Counted from the first letter of the stretch, positions 43,576 to 52,109 are shown. The stretch: DNA of 64,000 bases from Pseudomonas putida (GCF_001941965.1 NZ_MKZO01000006.1:99001-163000); one strand, 5' to 3'. Made by a program: numbers and translations. The notes: a model not told the origin generated them from the letters alone.

Positions 43576-44175
43576 ATGGACAATGCCTTGCAGTCGGCCC
43601 CCGTGTGGGACGACCTCACCGAGCGCGAGGGCCAGACCCTGACGCTGATCAGCACGGGCCTGAGCAACAAGCAGATCGCCCGGGAGCTGGGGATCAGCGA
43701 CGGCACGGTGAAGATCTACGTGCGCAATCTGCTGCGCAAGTTCCGCCTCGGCTCGCGCCTGGAGCTGGCAACCCGGGTACATCGCGGTGCATCGGTGGTG
43801 CCGGCTGCACCGATACCGTTCGCTTCGGGTCTGCTGGATGAGTTGCCGGGGCTGATCTATCGCGGGCGCAATGATCGTAGCTGGTACATGGAGTACGTGA
43901 GCGCGGGGTGCCTGCCGTTGACCGGGTATCCCGCGGAGTACCTGACGTCCAGCCCGGAGCGCAGTTTCGGTACGCTGATTCTCGATGAGTATGCGGAGTA
44001 CATCTGGTACTGCGTGCAGTGCGCGCTGCTCAAGCATGAGCCGTATCAACTGAGCTACCGGATCCGCAGCGCCGAAGGGCGGATCAAGGATGTGTGGGAG
44101 ACGGGGGTGGGGATCTACTCGGGCAGCGGAGAGGTGCTGGGGATCGAGGGGGCGATTTTCGAGCGGTTGGTCTGA
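43576..44175 (+). CDS. Regulator with N-terminal LuxR HTH and C-terminal PAS domain
   Basis: The 199-residue protein is arranged opposite to most LuxR regulators. The HTH comes first (about residues 13-68: LTEREGQTLTLISTG, NKQIARELGISDGTVKIYVRNLLRKF) and is followed by a PAS fold (about 85-198: LPGLIYRGRNDRSWYMEYVSAG, LTGYPAEYL, YRIRSAEGRIKDVWETG, GIEGAIFERL). No receiver domain is present. It is divergent from dmmA and is the only regulator in the methylated-amine block, so it probably controls it in response to a small molecule or redox state sensed by PAS. ATG 43576 follows GGAGGAGAGGG. Confidence 0.8.
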   Translation: MDNALQSAPVWDDLTEREGQTLTLISTGLSNKQIARELGISDGTVKIYVRNLLRKFRLGSRLELATRVHRGASVVPAAPIPFASGLLDELPGLIYRGRNDRSWYMEYVSAGCLPLTGYPAEYLTSSPERSFGTLILDEYAEYIWYCVQCALLKHEPYQLSYRIRSAEGRIKDVWETGVGIYSGSGEVLGIEGAIFERLV

Positions 44176-44195
44176 GCCCGTTTGACCACCACCGA

Positions 44196-44288
44196 ACCTG
44201 TGGGAGCTGGCTTGCCAGCGATGAGGCCGGCTTGGGCAACGATGTTGTCAGGTCTGGCCAAATCGCTGGCAAGCCAGCTCCCACAGGG
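44196..44288. repeat. REP pair, long-spacer BIME
   Basis: Inverted type A REP units with a long spacer (GGCTTGGGCAACGATGTTG..GGTCTGGCCAAATCGC). The same spacer, in inverse orientation and with a few changes, occurs in the element at 53724-53817. Confidence 0.9.
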
Positions 44289-44298
44289 TTTTGCAGGG

Positions 44299-45477
44299 TC
44301 AGTCAGTTCGCCGCTCCAGATGCAGGCACAAGCGCCGGGCCGGCCACAGGCTGATCACCGCAATCGCCGCAAGCCCGGCCAGCAACCCGCCATACCCGAC
44401 AAAATGCGCCACCTGCATCGCCCCCAGCGAAGCCACCATCGCTACCGCCGCATCCACCGACTGGAACAACGCATAGTCCGACGCCGGCTGGTGCCCCCGG
44501 ACCTGGCCCATCAGCAGGTTGTACAGGGTGACGAAGCCGATCGCCGCGACCACATTCACCACAGCGAACAACCCGAGCCACCACGGCAGGTCGAACACCT
44601 TCACCCCGAACGCCGCCGCCAGCGCGACCCCGGCATGCAGCAGCATGCACGGCAGCAGGCAACGCCACGCCCCCAACCGCCGCGCCATCCAGCTACCGAG
44701 CAGGATGCCCAGGCCACTGGCGACCGTGCCGTACAAGGTGATCACCAGCCCCAACCGCTCGAACGCCAGCCCCTTGTCCAGCAGCAGCACCGTCTGCACC
44801 GCCATCAACCCGCGCATCGCCAGGTAATAGATCGCCACCAGGCACAGCGCCGGCCACAAGGCGCGCAGGCTGCCGAGGTCCAGTCGCGGCGCCGGGGCAT
44901 TCGCTGCTCGAACGCTACTCGCAGGCAGCCAGCGCAACGGCAACAACAGCGCCAGGGACAACCCCGCCATCCCCACGAACCCGCCCCGCCAGCCCCAACG
45001 CTGCGCCAGCCAGAGAAACGCCAGGCTGCCGAACACCACGCCAAGGTAACTGCCACCCACCTGCGCCGCGTTGGCGAACGGGCGCTGGCGGCTGTCGGTG
45101 GTGGTGATGGTGATCGCGTCGGCGTAGACATCGTGAGTCGCCGAGAGCAGTGCCAACAGCATCAACGCCATCAGGATCGGATACAGCGCGCTCTCCGGCG
45201 CCAGGCTGGCGATCACCAGCAGCACCGCGGCCATCCCCAGTTGCAGCATCACCAGGCTGCCCAGGTAGCGATTGCCCCGCAGCCCCAGGCAATGCCGCTC
45301 GCACCAGGGCGCCCAGAAGCATTTGCCGACCCAGGGCAGGAAAGTCAGCGACAGCAGGCTGAGGCTGGCCAGGTCCAGCCCCTGGTGGCGGAAGTAGCCG
45401 GTCACCCCTTGCAGCATCAGCGCGGTGAGCATCCCTTGATGCAGGTAGTAGCACCAGTAGGGCAGGTAGCGCCGCAT
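44299..45477 (-). CDS. RhtX/FptX-family siderophore permease (MFS)
   Basis: The 392-residue MFS protein belongs to the single-subunit inner-membrane siderophore importers (RhtX for rhizobactin, FptX for pyochelin). It has ten to twelve membrane segments and family landmarks LTFLPWVGKCFWAPWCER, SATHDVYADAITI, ANAAQVGGSYLGVVFGS and YNLLMGQVRGHQPASDYALFQS. It moves the intact ferric siderophore into the cytoplasm. It starts one base after the receptor gene stop, so it is cotranscribed with the receptor and shares its Fur/AraC control. Confidence 0.85.
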   Translation of the reverse strand: MRRYLPYWCYYLHQGMLTALMLQGVTGYFRHQGLDLASLSLLSLTFLPWVGKCFWAPWCERHCLGLRGNRYLGSLVMLQLGMAAVLLVIASLAPESALYPILMALMLLALLSATHDVYADAITITTTDSRQRPFANAAQVGGSYLGVVFGSLAFLWLAQRWGWRGGFVGMAGLSLALLLPLRWLPASSVRAANAPAPRLDLGSLRALWPALCLVAIYYLAMRGLMAVQTVLLLDKGLAFERLGLVITLYGTVASGLGILLGSWMARRLGAWRCLLPCMLLHAGVALAAAFGVKVFDLPWWLGLFAVVNVVAAIGFVTLYNLLMGQVRGHQPASDYALFQSVDAAVAMVASLGAMQVAHFVGYGGLLAGLAAIAVISLWPARRLCLHLERRTD

Positions 45478-45478
45478 C

Positions 45479-47485
45479 TCAGAAGCTCGCCTTCACGCTC
45501 AGGCCCAGCTCACGCCCCGGCCCCGGCTGGGCGAACTGCTGGCCCGGTGCGGATTCGTAGGCATAGGTGCGGTACAGCTTGTCGCCGAGGTTGTTGGCGT
45601 ACAGCGCCAGTTCCAGGTCCGGTTGCGGCAGCCAGCTCAGCCGCGCGTCGATCAGGCTGTAGCCGCTTTGCGCGACCTGGTTGTCGACATCGAAGTAGTG
45701 CTTGCCGATATAGCTGACCCCGGCACTCGGACGGATCTCGCCAAGCAGGCCGTCGAAGAACAGGCTGTGCTCGATCGAGGCACGCAGGCTGCGCTGCGGG
45801 GTGAAGGTCAGGTGATTGCCCTGGCGTTCGGAGTCCAGCAGGCGGTTGCGGTTGACCGTGCCGGCCAGGCGCACCCGGGTGGCGTCCGTGGCCTGCCAGT
45901 CGAGGGACAGCTCGGCCCCCTCGCTGCGCGCCTTGCCGATATTGGCCAGGGACTGGGTGCCGGTCCCGGCATCGCCGACGAACTGCTGCACGTCCTCGAT
46001 ATCGATGCGGTACAGCGCGCCGTTCAGCCACACCTGCTTGTCCAGCAGGCTGGCCTTGAAACCGACTTCCAGGTTCAGGGATTTCTCCGGCGAGTAGGCC
46101 ACCGCATCCGGGGTGATCGCGCCGATCCGGTTATAGCCGCCAGCCTTGAACCCCTTGCTGACCGAGGCATACAGGCGGGTGTCCGGGGTGGCCTGGAAGC
46201 CCAGGGCGACCTTTGGCGTGGTGCTGGTGAAGCGGTCGTTGCCGCTGTAGTCGAAGCCGGGGGTGTACAGGGCGTTCTGCTGCACATAGCGGGTCTCGGC
46301 CTTTTCCTCGCTGTGGCGGGCGCCGAGGGTCAGGTCCCAGCGCGGCGCCAGGTGCCAGGTGAGCTCGCCGAACACCGCCTTCTCGGTGTTCTCGATGCGG
46401 CTGTCGGCCTGGCCGTAGACGCCGAACAGCGGTGCGCTGCTGTCGGGTTCGCGGCGCGAGTGGCTCTTGCTGTTCTGCCAGTACAGGCCGGTGACCAGGT
46501 CCCAGGCGCGGTCTTCGCCCTGGGTGGCCAGGCGCAGTTCCTGGCTGAGGGTGCGCTGGGTTTCCGGCCAGAGGAAGCCGAGGTCGCCGAACAGGCGTTC
46601 ATGCCGGTAGTTCTGCAGGGCGCTGATGGCCGTCAGGCGCCAGCTGTCGTTGAGGCTCCAGTCGAGGGTCGCGCTGCTGCTTTCCACGCGACGGACATAG
46701 ATCGACTCCTGCAATGGCACGCTGGCCCGGCGCTTGCCGTAGGTGGCATCGGCCAGGTACTGCTCGTCGTAGGACCGCAGTTTGTCCCGGGCATAGGCCA
46801 GGCGCAGGCTGAGGTCTTCAGTGGCCTTGAACAGCAGGCCGACCCGGGCACCGCCGTTGTCGCTGTCGCCATGGTGCTCGCTGCGGGTCAGCTCACCGTC
46901 GGTGTCCTCGTGGTAGACCGTGCCTTGCAGGTACAACCGGTCGCTGAGCACGGGCGTCGAGCCGCTGGCGGACACCTGCTGGTGCAGGTTGCTGATCCGG
47001 CTTTGCAGCGTGGCGCGGGGCGTGTCGTCCGGCTGGCGGGTGAGGATGTTCAAGGCGCCGGCATGGGCGTTGCGGCCATACAGCGTGCCCTGCGGCCCCT
47101 TGAGCAATTCGATCTGCTCGATATCCAGCAGCTCCTGGTTGAAGGTCCCGAGGTACTGCGGCACGCCATCGATATAGATGCCCACCGGGGCGTTGTACGG
47201 ATCGGACGAGGAAATGCCGCGCAGGCTCAGGCTGGGAAACAGGTCGGCGCCGGTATTGCGCACCAGCAGTTCGGGAAAGACCCGCTCCAGCTCGCCGCTG
47301 TGGTAGACGTTGGCCTGCTCCAGGTCGGCCGGGGTGGCGACGGACAGGGCCAGGTCGGTCTGGTTCTGGTTCTGCACGCGCTTGTTGGCGGTGACCTGCA
47401 GGTCGGGCAGGGTCAGCACGTTATCGGCGAAGGCAGTCGGGGACAGGGCGCAGAGCACCGCAAGGCTGAGCAGGGAGCGTTGCAT
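45479..47485 (-). CDS. FyuA-like TonB-dependent receptor
   Basis: The 668-residue outer-membrane receptor has a signal peptide (LLSLAVLCALSPTAFA), a TonB-box-like LPDLQVTANKR and a plug with FPSLSLRGISSSDPYNAPVGIYIDGVPQYL and IEQIELLKGPQGTLYGRNAHAGALNILTRQPD (start and end of longer blocks). The barrel ends in VKASF. Plug wording and length (about 670) resemble the yersiniabactin receptor FyuA more than pyochelin FptA. The promoter region has a Fur box and a tandem repeat matching the one before the AraC gene. No biosynthetic genes are present, so it imports a siderophore made elsewhere or by other bacteria. Confidence 0.87.
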   Translation of the reverse strand: MQRSLLSLAVLCALSPTAFADNVLTLPDLQVTANKRVQNQNQTDLALSVATPADLEQANVYHSGELERVFPELLVRNTGADLFPSLSLRGISSSDPYNAPVGIYIDGVPQYLGTFNQELLDIEQIELLKGPQGTLYGRNAHAGALNILTRQPDDTPRATLQSRISNLHQQVSASGSTPVLSDRLYLQGTVYHEDTDGELTRSEHHGDSDNGGARVGLLFKATEDLSLRLAYARDKLRSYDEQYLADATYGKRRASVPLQESIYVRRVESSSATLDWSLNDSWRLTAISALQNYRHERLFGDLGFLWPETQRTLSQELRLATQGEDRAWDLVTGLYWQNSKSHSRREPDSSAPLFGVYGQADSRIENTEKAVFGELTWHLAPRWDLTLGARHSEEKAETRYVQQNALYTPGFDYSGNDRFTSTTPKVALGFQATPDTRLYASVSKGFKAGGYNRIGAITPDAVAYSPEKSLNLEVGFKASLLDKQVWLNGALYRIDIEDVQQFVGDAGTGTQSLANIGKARSEGAELSLDWQATDATRVRLAGTVNRNRLLDSERQGNHLTFTPQRSLRASIEHSLFFDGLLGEIRPSAGVSYIGKHYFDVDNQVAQSGYSLIDARLSWLPQPDLELALYANNLGDKLYRTYAYESAPGQQFAQPGPGRELGLSVKASF

Positions 47486-47542
47486 CGGAAATAACCTGAG
47501 GCGGGAATGATGGCCAGATGGTCGCGATCCGCGCCTTGGCCT

Positions 47543-47575
47543 GCGCGCGCGATCAGGGTGACGGCGCGCGCGATC
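47543..47575 (-). promoter_or_regulatory. Tandem operator of the receptor promoter (AraC-type repeats)
   Basis: Read on the minus strand, GATCGCGCGCGC occurs twice with a 21-base period (47575-47564 and 47554-47543). The inter-repeat part ends in CCCT, as in the matching element at 48557-48589. It lies 58-90 bases upstream of the receptor start, between the gene and a Fur box. Confidence 0.7.
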
Positions 47576-47586
47576 GGGTCTTTTGT

Positions 47587-47601
47587 TGATAGTCATTATC
47601 A
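47587..47601. promoter_or_regulatory. Fur box of the FyuA-like receptor promoter
   Basis: TGATAGTCATTATCA matches the 7-1-7 Fur consensus TGATAAT-N-ATTATCA with one mismatch. It overlaps the last codon of the AraC-type gene by three bases and lies about 100 bases upstream of the receptor start. Confidence 0.8.
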
Positions 47602-48504
47602 TTTGTCGTGTGTGTCGCAGCGGTTGCGGTAGTCGCTGGGGCTGATGCCGTGGTGGCGGCGGAACACCTTGGCGAAGTGGCTGGCATTGGAGTAACCCAC
47701 TTCCAGCGCCGCATCCACCACCCGCTCGCCCCCTTGCAGGCGCTGGGCGGCCAGTTCCATGCGCATGTCCTGGAGCAGGGCATAGGCGCCCTTGCCGTAG
47801 AGCTGGCGGAAGCCTTGCTTGAGCTTGCGCACGTTGAGGCTCACGGCGTCGGCCAGGGCTTCCAGGGTCCAGGGCTCGGCGGGGCGGGCTTGCAGGAGGT
47901 TGCGCGCCTGTTCGATGCGGCCCCGATCGCGCGCACCGAGCACGGGTTGCGCCGCGCCGCTTTGCAGGTAGCCGACCATCTCGCCAAGCATCTCGAAGGC
48001 CTTGCCACGCAGGAAGATCTCCCGTGCCACGCCCTGCAGCGGGCAATCGAGCATGGCCATGCCGACCTTGCGCAGCACCGTCGGTGCCGGGAACTGCACC
48101 AGCCGCGCCTGGCCGTCGGCGGAGATGCGCCGCTCCCACAGCCCGGCCTGATCCAGCAGTTGCTGGTCGAGGCCGATCCGGCTGAGCACTTGGGGCGCGA
48201 AGCTGATATTCACCCCGCGCACCCGGGTGTTGGCGGCCAGCAGGCCCTCGCCCTGGATCGCCACGGTGCCGTGGTAGAGGCAGCAGGTGTCGGGGCTCAG
48301 GAGCATGAACGGGGTATCGGCGAACTGCCGCCAGCCGCCGCCTTCGGCGTAGTAGGCGATGGACAGCGACGGGCCGCTGTTGGCCTGGATACGGCAGTCC
48401 TCGCTCGGCAACAGGTCCAATACGCGGATATCCAGTTCCTCGTCTGCCAGGTTGGCGAAGGTCGGGGACAGCGGCTGGTCGGCGACGTAATGGTTGATGG
48501 ACAT
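47599..48504 (-). CDS. AraC family regulator of siderophore uptake (PchR/YbtA-like)
   Basis: The 301-residue protein has a variable N-terminal sensing part and a C-terminal double HTH (about residues 200-295: EPWTLEALADAVSLNVRKLKQGFRQLYGKGAYALLQDMRMELAAQRL start to end, then DAALEVGYSNASHFAKVFRRHHGISPSDYR). The layout matches PchR and YbtA, which activate receptor genes when the cognate ferric siderophore is bound. It is transcribed in the same direction as the receptor and has its own Fur box and a tandem operator upstream, implying iron and autoregulation. Confidence 0.87.
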   Translation of the reverse strand: MSINHYVADQPLSPTFANLADEELDIRVLDLLPSEDCRIQANSGPSLSIAYYAEGGGWRQFADTPFMLLSPDTCCLYHGTVAIQGEGLLAANTRVRGVNISFAPQVLSRIGLDQQLLDQAGLWERRISADGQARLVQFPAPTVLRKVGMAMLDCPLQGVAREIFLRGKAFEMLGEMVGYLQSGAAQPVLGARDRGRIEQARNLLQARPAEPWTLEALADAVSLNVRKLKQGFRQLYGKGAYALLQDMRMELAAQRLQGGERVVDAALEVGYSNASHFAKVFRRHHGISPSDYRNRCDTHDK

Positions 48505-48532
48505 GGCGGGGCCCTGGCTAAGCGATGGTGGA

Positions 48533-48547
48533 TGATAACACTTATCA
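48533..48547. promoter_or_regulatory. Fur box of the AraC regulator promoter
   Basis: TGATAACACTTATCA is a symmetric dyad matching the Fur 7-1-7 consensus at 13 of 15 positions. It is 29 bases upstream of the AraC-type gene start. Confidence 0.75.
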
Positions 48548-48556
48548 TTACCGACC

Positions 48557-48589
48557 GATCGCGCGCTTCCGCTCCCTTATCGCGCGCGC
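48557..48589 (+). promoter_or_regulatory. Tandem operator upstream of the AraC gene
   Basis: GATCGCGCGC at 48557 and TATCGCGCGCGC at 48578 repeat with a 21-base period. Aligned with the minus-strand element at 47575-47543, about 30 of 38 positions are the same. It also lies about 55 bases from the start of the divergent FAD monooxygenase gene, which could share the control. Confidence 0.7.
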
Positions 48590-48642
48590 AGCGGCGGGGT
48601 CACCTCGGCAAGCTGTCGACACCATTGATGAGGGGATACAGA

Positions 48643-49818
48643 GTGACTGTGAAGATTCTGATTCAGGGCGCCGGGATTGCCGGCCTGGCCGCCGCGTGGT
48701 GGTTGAAGAAGCGTGGTTTCGAGCCCGTGCTGGTGGAGCGGGCGGCGGACCTGCGCTGCGATGGTTTCGTTCTCAGCCTGGGCGGCAGCGGCCACGATAT
48801 CGCCGGGCGCATGGGCATTCTCGAAGGCCTGATGGCCAAGGGCGTGGAGCTGGGGCGCACGCAGTTTCGCGACAGCCAGGGGCGCGACGTACTGCTGATC
48901 GACCATCGCAAGCACCTGCGCCAGACCAATCTGCTGCCGGTGTGCCGGGATGATCTGGTCAATGCGCTGCACCGGGCGTTGAACGATCAGGTAGCGATTC
49001 GCTTTGGCACCCAGGTCGAGACCCTGGCGCAGGATGGCGAGGGCGTCGATGTGTGCTTCGACGATGGCACTACCGAGCGTTTCGACTTCGTAGTGGCGGC
49101 GGATGGCTGTTTTTCGAGCCTGCGCCAGCGCTATTTCGCCAGTGACGACGCGTGCCTGAAGTCCCTCGGCTACAGCGCGGCAGCCTTCACCCTGGAAGGC
49201 GCCCAGGCGCGCGGCGGCGAGCGCCATGTTTCGTTCTCCGAGCCGGGCTACACCGTCGAGTTGTACGGCATGCGCGAGGACCTGCTGGCTGCGTTGTTCG
49301 TCTGGCAGGATCACGAGGGCCTGCGGGTGCCAAGGGCGCAGCGGGCAGGGCGCCTGCGCGAGATGTTCGTCCATGCCCATGGCGATATCCAGCGGGCGCT
49401 GGAGGCGTTGCCGGAGGGGTTCTACCTGGATCATCTGATGCAGGTGCATTTGCCCGCCTGGCATCAAGGCCGCCTGGTGTTGCTCGGGGACGCGGCGCAT
49501 TGCCTGACCCTGGCCTCCGGGCGGGGAGCGAGCATGGCCATCACCGGTGCCTGGCTGCTGGCCGAGGAGCTGGCCCGCAGTGGTGATGTGGCGGCACTGC
49601 AGCGCTACGAAACGCGACTGCGCCCGGATATCACCGTGCTTCAGGCGCTGGCGCCGAAGATGGCCGGGTGGTACGTGCCGTTGACGCGGCGCGGCTGGCA
49701 CCTGCGCAACCTGTTCATGCGCTGGACCCCGGACTGGCTGACCGGCTGGATGTTGCGCCGCACTTTTACCGAGGTGGATCAGGGGGCGTTGAGCCAGGCG
49801 GTGAGAACGCAACCTTGA
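48643..49818 (+). CDS. FAD-dependent aromatic-type monooxygenase
   Basis: The 391-residue protein is a class A flavin monooxygenase: N-terminal dinucleotide motif ILIQGAGIAGLAAAWWLKKRG, the DG motif FDFVVAADGCFSSLRQRYF, and the second FAD motif GRLVLLGDAAHCLTLASGRGASMAITGA. It resembles TetX-like and aromatic hydroxylase proteins; the substrate is unknown. It is divergent from the siderophore AraC regulator and may modify a siderophore or related compound if it shares the operator. GTG 48643 is chosen because GAGGGG lies seven bases upstream; ATG 48628 is an alternative. Confidence 0.8.
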   Translation: MTVKILIQGAGIAGLAAAWWLKKRGFEPVLVERAADLRCDGFVLSLGGSGHDIAGRMGILEGLMAKGVELGRTQFRDSQGRDVLLIDHRKHLRQTNLLPVCRDDLVNALHRALNDQVAIRFGTQVETLAQDGEGVDVCFDDGTTERFDFVVAADGCFSSLRQRYFASDDACLKSLGYSAAAFTLEGAQARGGERHVSFSEPGYTVELYGMREDLLAALFVWQDHEGLRVPRAQRAGRLREMFVHAHGDIQRALEALPEGFYLDHLMQVHLPAWHQGRLVLLGDAAHCLTLASGRGASMAITGAWLLAEELARSGDVAALQRYETRLRPDITVLQALAPKMAGWYVPLTRRGWHLRNLFMRWTPDWLTGWMLRRTFTEVDQGALSQAVRTQP

Positions 49819-49924
49819 GCGCGGCGCGGACCTTTTGCGTCCGCGCCCGCCGAAAATCCCTTGCCCCTGTCCAGGCCCTCGGTCATCCTGCCTCGCTTCG
49901 CCCCCCGCCGAGGAACCCCAAGGT

Positions 49925-50839
49925 TTGCCCGATCCACTGACCCGCCCGCTCTCGCAATACCTCGCTCGACTGGCGCCTTCCAGCCAGTTGACCATGAAGT
50001 ATGTCCTGCAGGATGCCGCCGACCGCCTCGGTTTCGACGAGGTGGATATCGTCGAGGTGCCCTGGCACCAGCTCGAACCCGCGCATATCACCGAGCTGGT
50101 CGCCGCATTGCGCAGCGATGGCTACGCGCCCAACAGCACTTCGCTGTACGTCAACGCCATTCGCGGGGTGATGAACGAAGCCTGGCGCCTGGGCCTGATC
50201 GACCAGGAGCGGCTGTTGCGCATTCGTGAGGTGAAAGGTGTGCAGGGCACGCGCCTGCCAGTGGGGCGCAACCTCAAGCGCAGCCTGATTCGCGAGCTGA
50301 TGGAGGTCTGCGCCGCCGATCCGCGGCCCCAGGGCCTGCGCGATGCGGCGTTGATTGCCTTGCTGTATGGCACCGGCATGCGCAAATCGGAGTCGGTGAA
50401 CATCGACCTGGCCCAGGTGGACTTCGCCGAGCGCAGCTTGCAGGTACTGGGCAAGGGCAACAAGCAGTTGATCAAGTACGCCCCGGTCTGGGCCTTCGAA
50501 AAGCTCGACGCCTGGCTGAAATTCCGTCGTGAACAGCTACCTCCGGGGCAGGAGGACGACGCCTTCCTGTTCAACCGCATTCGCCGCGGCAGCCATATCA
50601 CCCGCGAGCGCATCACCAAGCACGCGATCTACTACATCGCCCGCCAGCGCGGACAGCAGGTGGGAGTGAAGATCATGCCCCACGACTTTCGCCGGTCATT
50701 CATTACCCGGGTGATCGAGGAGCACGACCTGTCCATCGCGCAGAAACTGGCGCACCACAGCAATATCCAGACCACCGCCAATTACGATATGCGCGATGAC
50801 AACGAGCGGCGGCGTGCGGTGGATCGGTATGACTATTGA
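49925..50839 (+). CDS. Stand-alone tyrosine recombinase (integrase)
   Basis: The 304-residue protein has an N-terminal SAM-like core-binding domain and a catalytic domain with all active residues: R in YGTGMRKSES, K in VLGKGNKQL, HxxR in MPHDFRRSF, H in KLAHHSNIQ, and the Y nucleophile in TTANYDMRDD. TTG 49925 (protein starting MPDPLTRPLSQYL) is preferred because the conserved part begins there and GAGG lies upstream; the frame is open further left. No att sites, phage genes or gene-cassette features are nearby, so it is probably a resident chromosomal recombinase. Confidence 0.82.
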   Translation: MPDPLTRPLSQYLARLAPSSQLTMKYVLQDAADRLGFDEVDIVEVPWHQLEPAHITELVAALRSDGYAPNSTSLYVNAIRGVMNEAWRLGLIDQERLLRIREVKGVQGTRLPVGRNLKRSLIRELMEVCAADPRPQGLRDAALIALLYGTGMRKSESVNIDLAQVDFAERSLQVLGKGNKQLIKYAPVWAFEKLDAWLKFRREQLPPGQEDDAFLFNRIRRGSHITRERITKHAIYYIARQRGQQVGVKIMPHDFRRSFITRVIEEHDLSIAQKLAHHSNIQTTANYDMRDDNERRRAVDRYDY

Positions 50840-50850
50840 GGTTTGAAAAG

Positions 50851-50880
50851 CCAGGTGCCCGCCCTGTCGCGGGCACCTGG
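50851..50880. terminator. Bidirectional terminator between convergent genes
   Basis: A perfect 12-base stem (CCAGGTGCCCGC with its complement, loop CCTGTC) in the gap between the integrase and MFS genes. On the minus strand it is followed by CTTTTC, so it suits the MFS gene best. Confidence 0.85.
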
Positions 50881-50885
50881 CCCAT

Positions 50886-52109
50886 TCAGGAGCCGGCGTT
50901 CTGCAAAGGCGCGGAGGACGCCTCGCTGGCCGGTCCCGAGCGCCGCATCACATACATGGCCGCCAGCGCCGCCACCACCAGCCCCGGTGACGCCGCCAGC
51001 AACACCCCGGCCGTCCCGGCACCCGCCGCGAGAATCTGCCCGGCCGCCAACGGCCCGCTCACCGAGCCCAGGCGCCCGATCGCCACTGCCGCGCCGACCC
51101 CGGTAGCGCGCACGGCGGTCGGATACAGCGGCGGGGCCAGCGTATACAGCACCAGTTGCGCCGCCAGCACGAACAGCCCCGCCGCGAACCCGGCGATCGC
51201 CATGGCCGTGACCCCCACGGAAAAGCCCAGCCCCGCCAGCGAAGCCAGCAAACCGGCATAGATGCACAGCGTCACCCGTTGCGGACTGCCGCGGTCCAGC
51301 AGCACACCACCGAGCAGCGAGCCGATCGCGCCGCCGATATTGAACAGCATCTGCACCAGCCCGGCGTCGGGCTTGCTGAAGCCCTGGCCGATCAGCAGCG
51401 ACGGCAGCCAGTTGAGCAGCATGTACATCACGGTGAGGGTGAAGAAGTAGGCCAGCCATAGCATCAAGGTGGCGCTGGCGCGGCCTTCGCCGAACAGGGC
51501 GCTGGAGGTGGACGGTCGTTGCAGCAGCGCACCGGCCTGCTGGAAGGCGCGAGACTCGGGAAGCAGCGCCATCATCAGCGGTACCGCCAGCAGCGGCGCC
51601 AGGCCGCCGATGATGAAGGTCATCTGCCAATGGTCATGGGAGAACATCGCCACCACCGCCGCCAGCGCGCCGCCGAGCGGTACCCCGGAATACATGATGC
51701 TGATGGCGGTGCTGCGCCGTTGTTCGCCCACTGCTTCGGCGCACAGGGCGATCAGGTTAGGCAGGGCGGCGCCCAGGCCCAGGCCGGTCATCAGGCGTGC
51801 CAGCAGCAGGTGGCTGTAGGTCTCGACATAGGCGGTCCACAGGGAGAACACGCCAAACAGGATGACCGCCGCCACCAGGACTTTCTTGCGCCCGATGCGG
51901 TCGGCCAGCCAGCCGCCGAAGAAGGCGCCCGGCAACAGCCCGACGATGCTGGCGCTGAACACCCAGCCGAGCATCTTCGGGTCCAGCTCGAAACTCTGGC
52001 GCAGCCCGGCGGCAGCGGTGCCGGCCGATTGCAGGTCGAAACCCTCGATCAGCGCGACGATGAAACACAAAGCGATTGTCAGCGTCGGACGACGCGATGA
52101 AGTGTCCAT
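50886..52109 (-). CDS. MFS transporter, aromatic acid:H+ symporter (hydroxycinnamate uptake)
   Basis: The 407-residue protein has twelve membrane segments and the AAHS signature: IALCFIVALIEGFDLQSAG at TM1 (with the essential aspartate of DL), GGWLADRIGRKKVLVAAVILFG between TM2 and TM3, and LMTGLGLGAALPNLIALCAE at TM4. The family includes PcaK, MhpT and HcaT. Next to ech-vdh-fcs it most likely imports ferulate, p-coumarate or caffeate. ATG 52109 follows ACGAGGC; longer frames are not used. A candidate repressor site (AATAACTATT) lies 74 bases upstream. Confidence 0.85.
   Translation of the reverse strand: MDTSSRRPTLTIALCFIVALIEGFDLQSAGTAAAGLRQSFELDPKMLGWVFSASIVGLLPGAFFGGWLADRIGRKKVLVAAVILFGVFSLWTAYVETYSHLLLARLMTGLGLGAALPNLIALCAEAVGEQRRSTAISIMYSGVPLGGALAAVVAMFSHDHWQMTFIIGGLAPLLAVPLMMALLPESRAFQQAGALLQRPSTSSALFGEGRASATLMLWLAYFFTLTVMYMLLNWLPSLLIGQGFSKPDAGLVQMLFNIGGAIGSLLGGVLLDRGSPQRVTLCIYAGLLASLAGLGFSVGVTAMAIAGFAAGLFVLAAQLVLYTLAPPLYPTAVRATGVGAAVAIGRLGSVSGPLAAGQILAAGAGTAGVLLAASPGLVVAALAAMYVMRRSGPASEASSAPLQNAGS

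Noticed and set aside
49925..50839. Prophage or integron around the tyrosine recombinase
   Set aside because: No phage genes, attC-like sites, tRNA or flanking direct repeats were seen; neighbours are ordinary metabolic genes.
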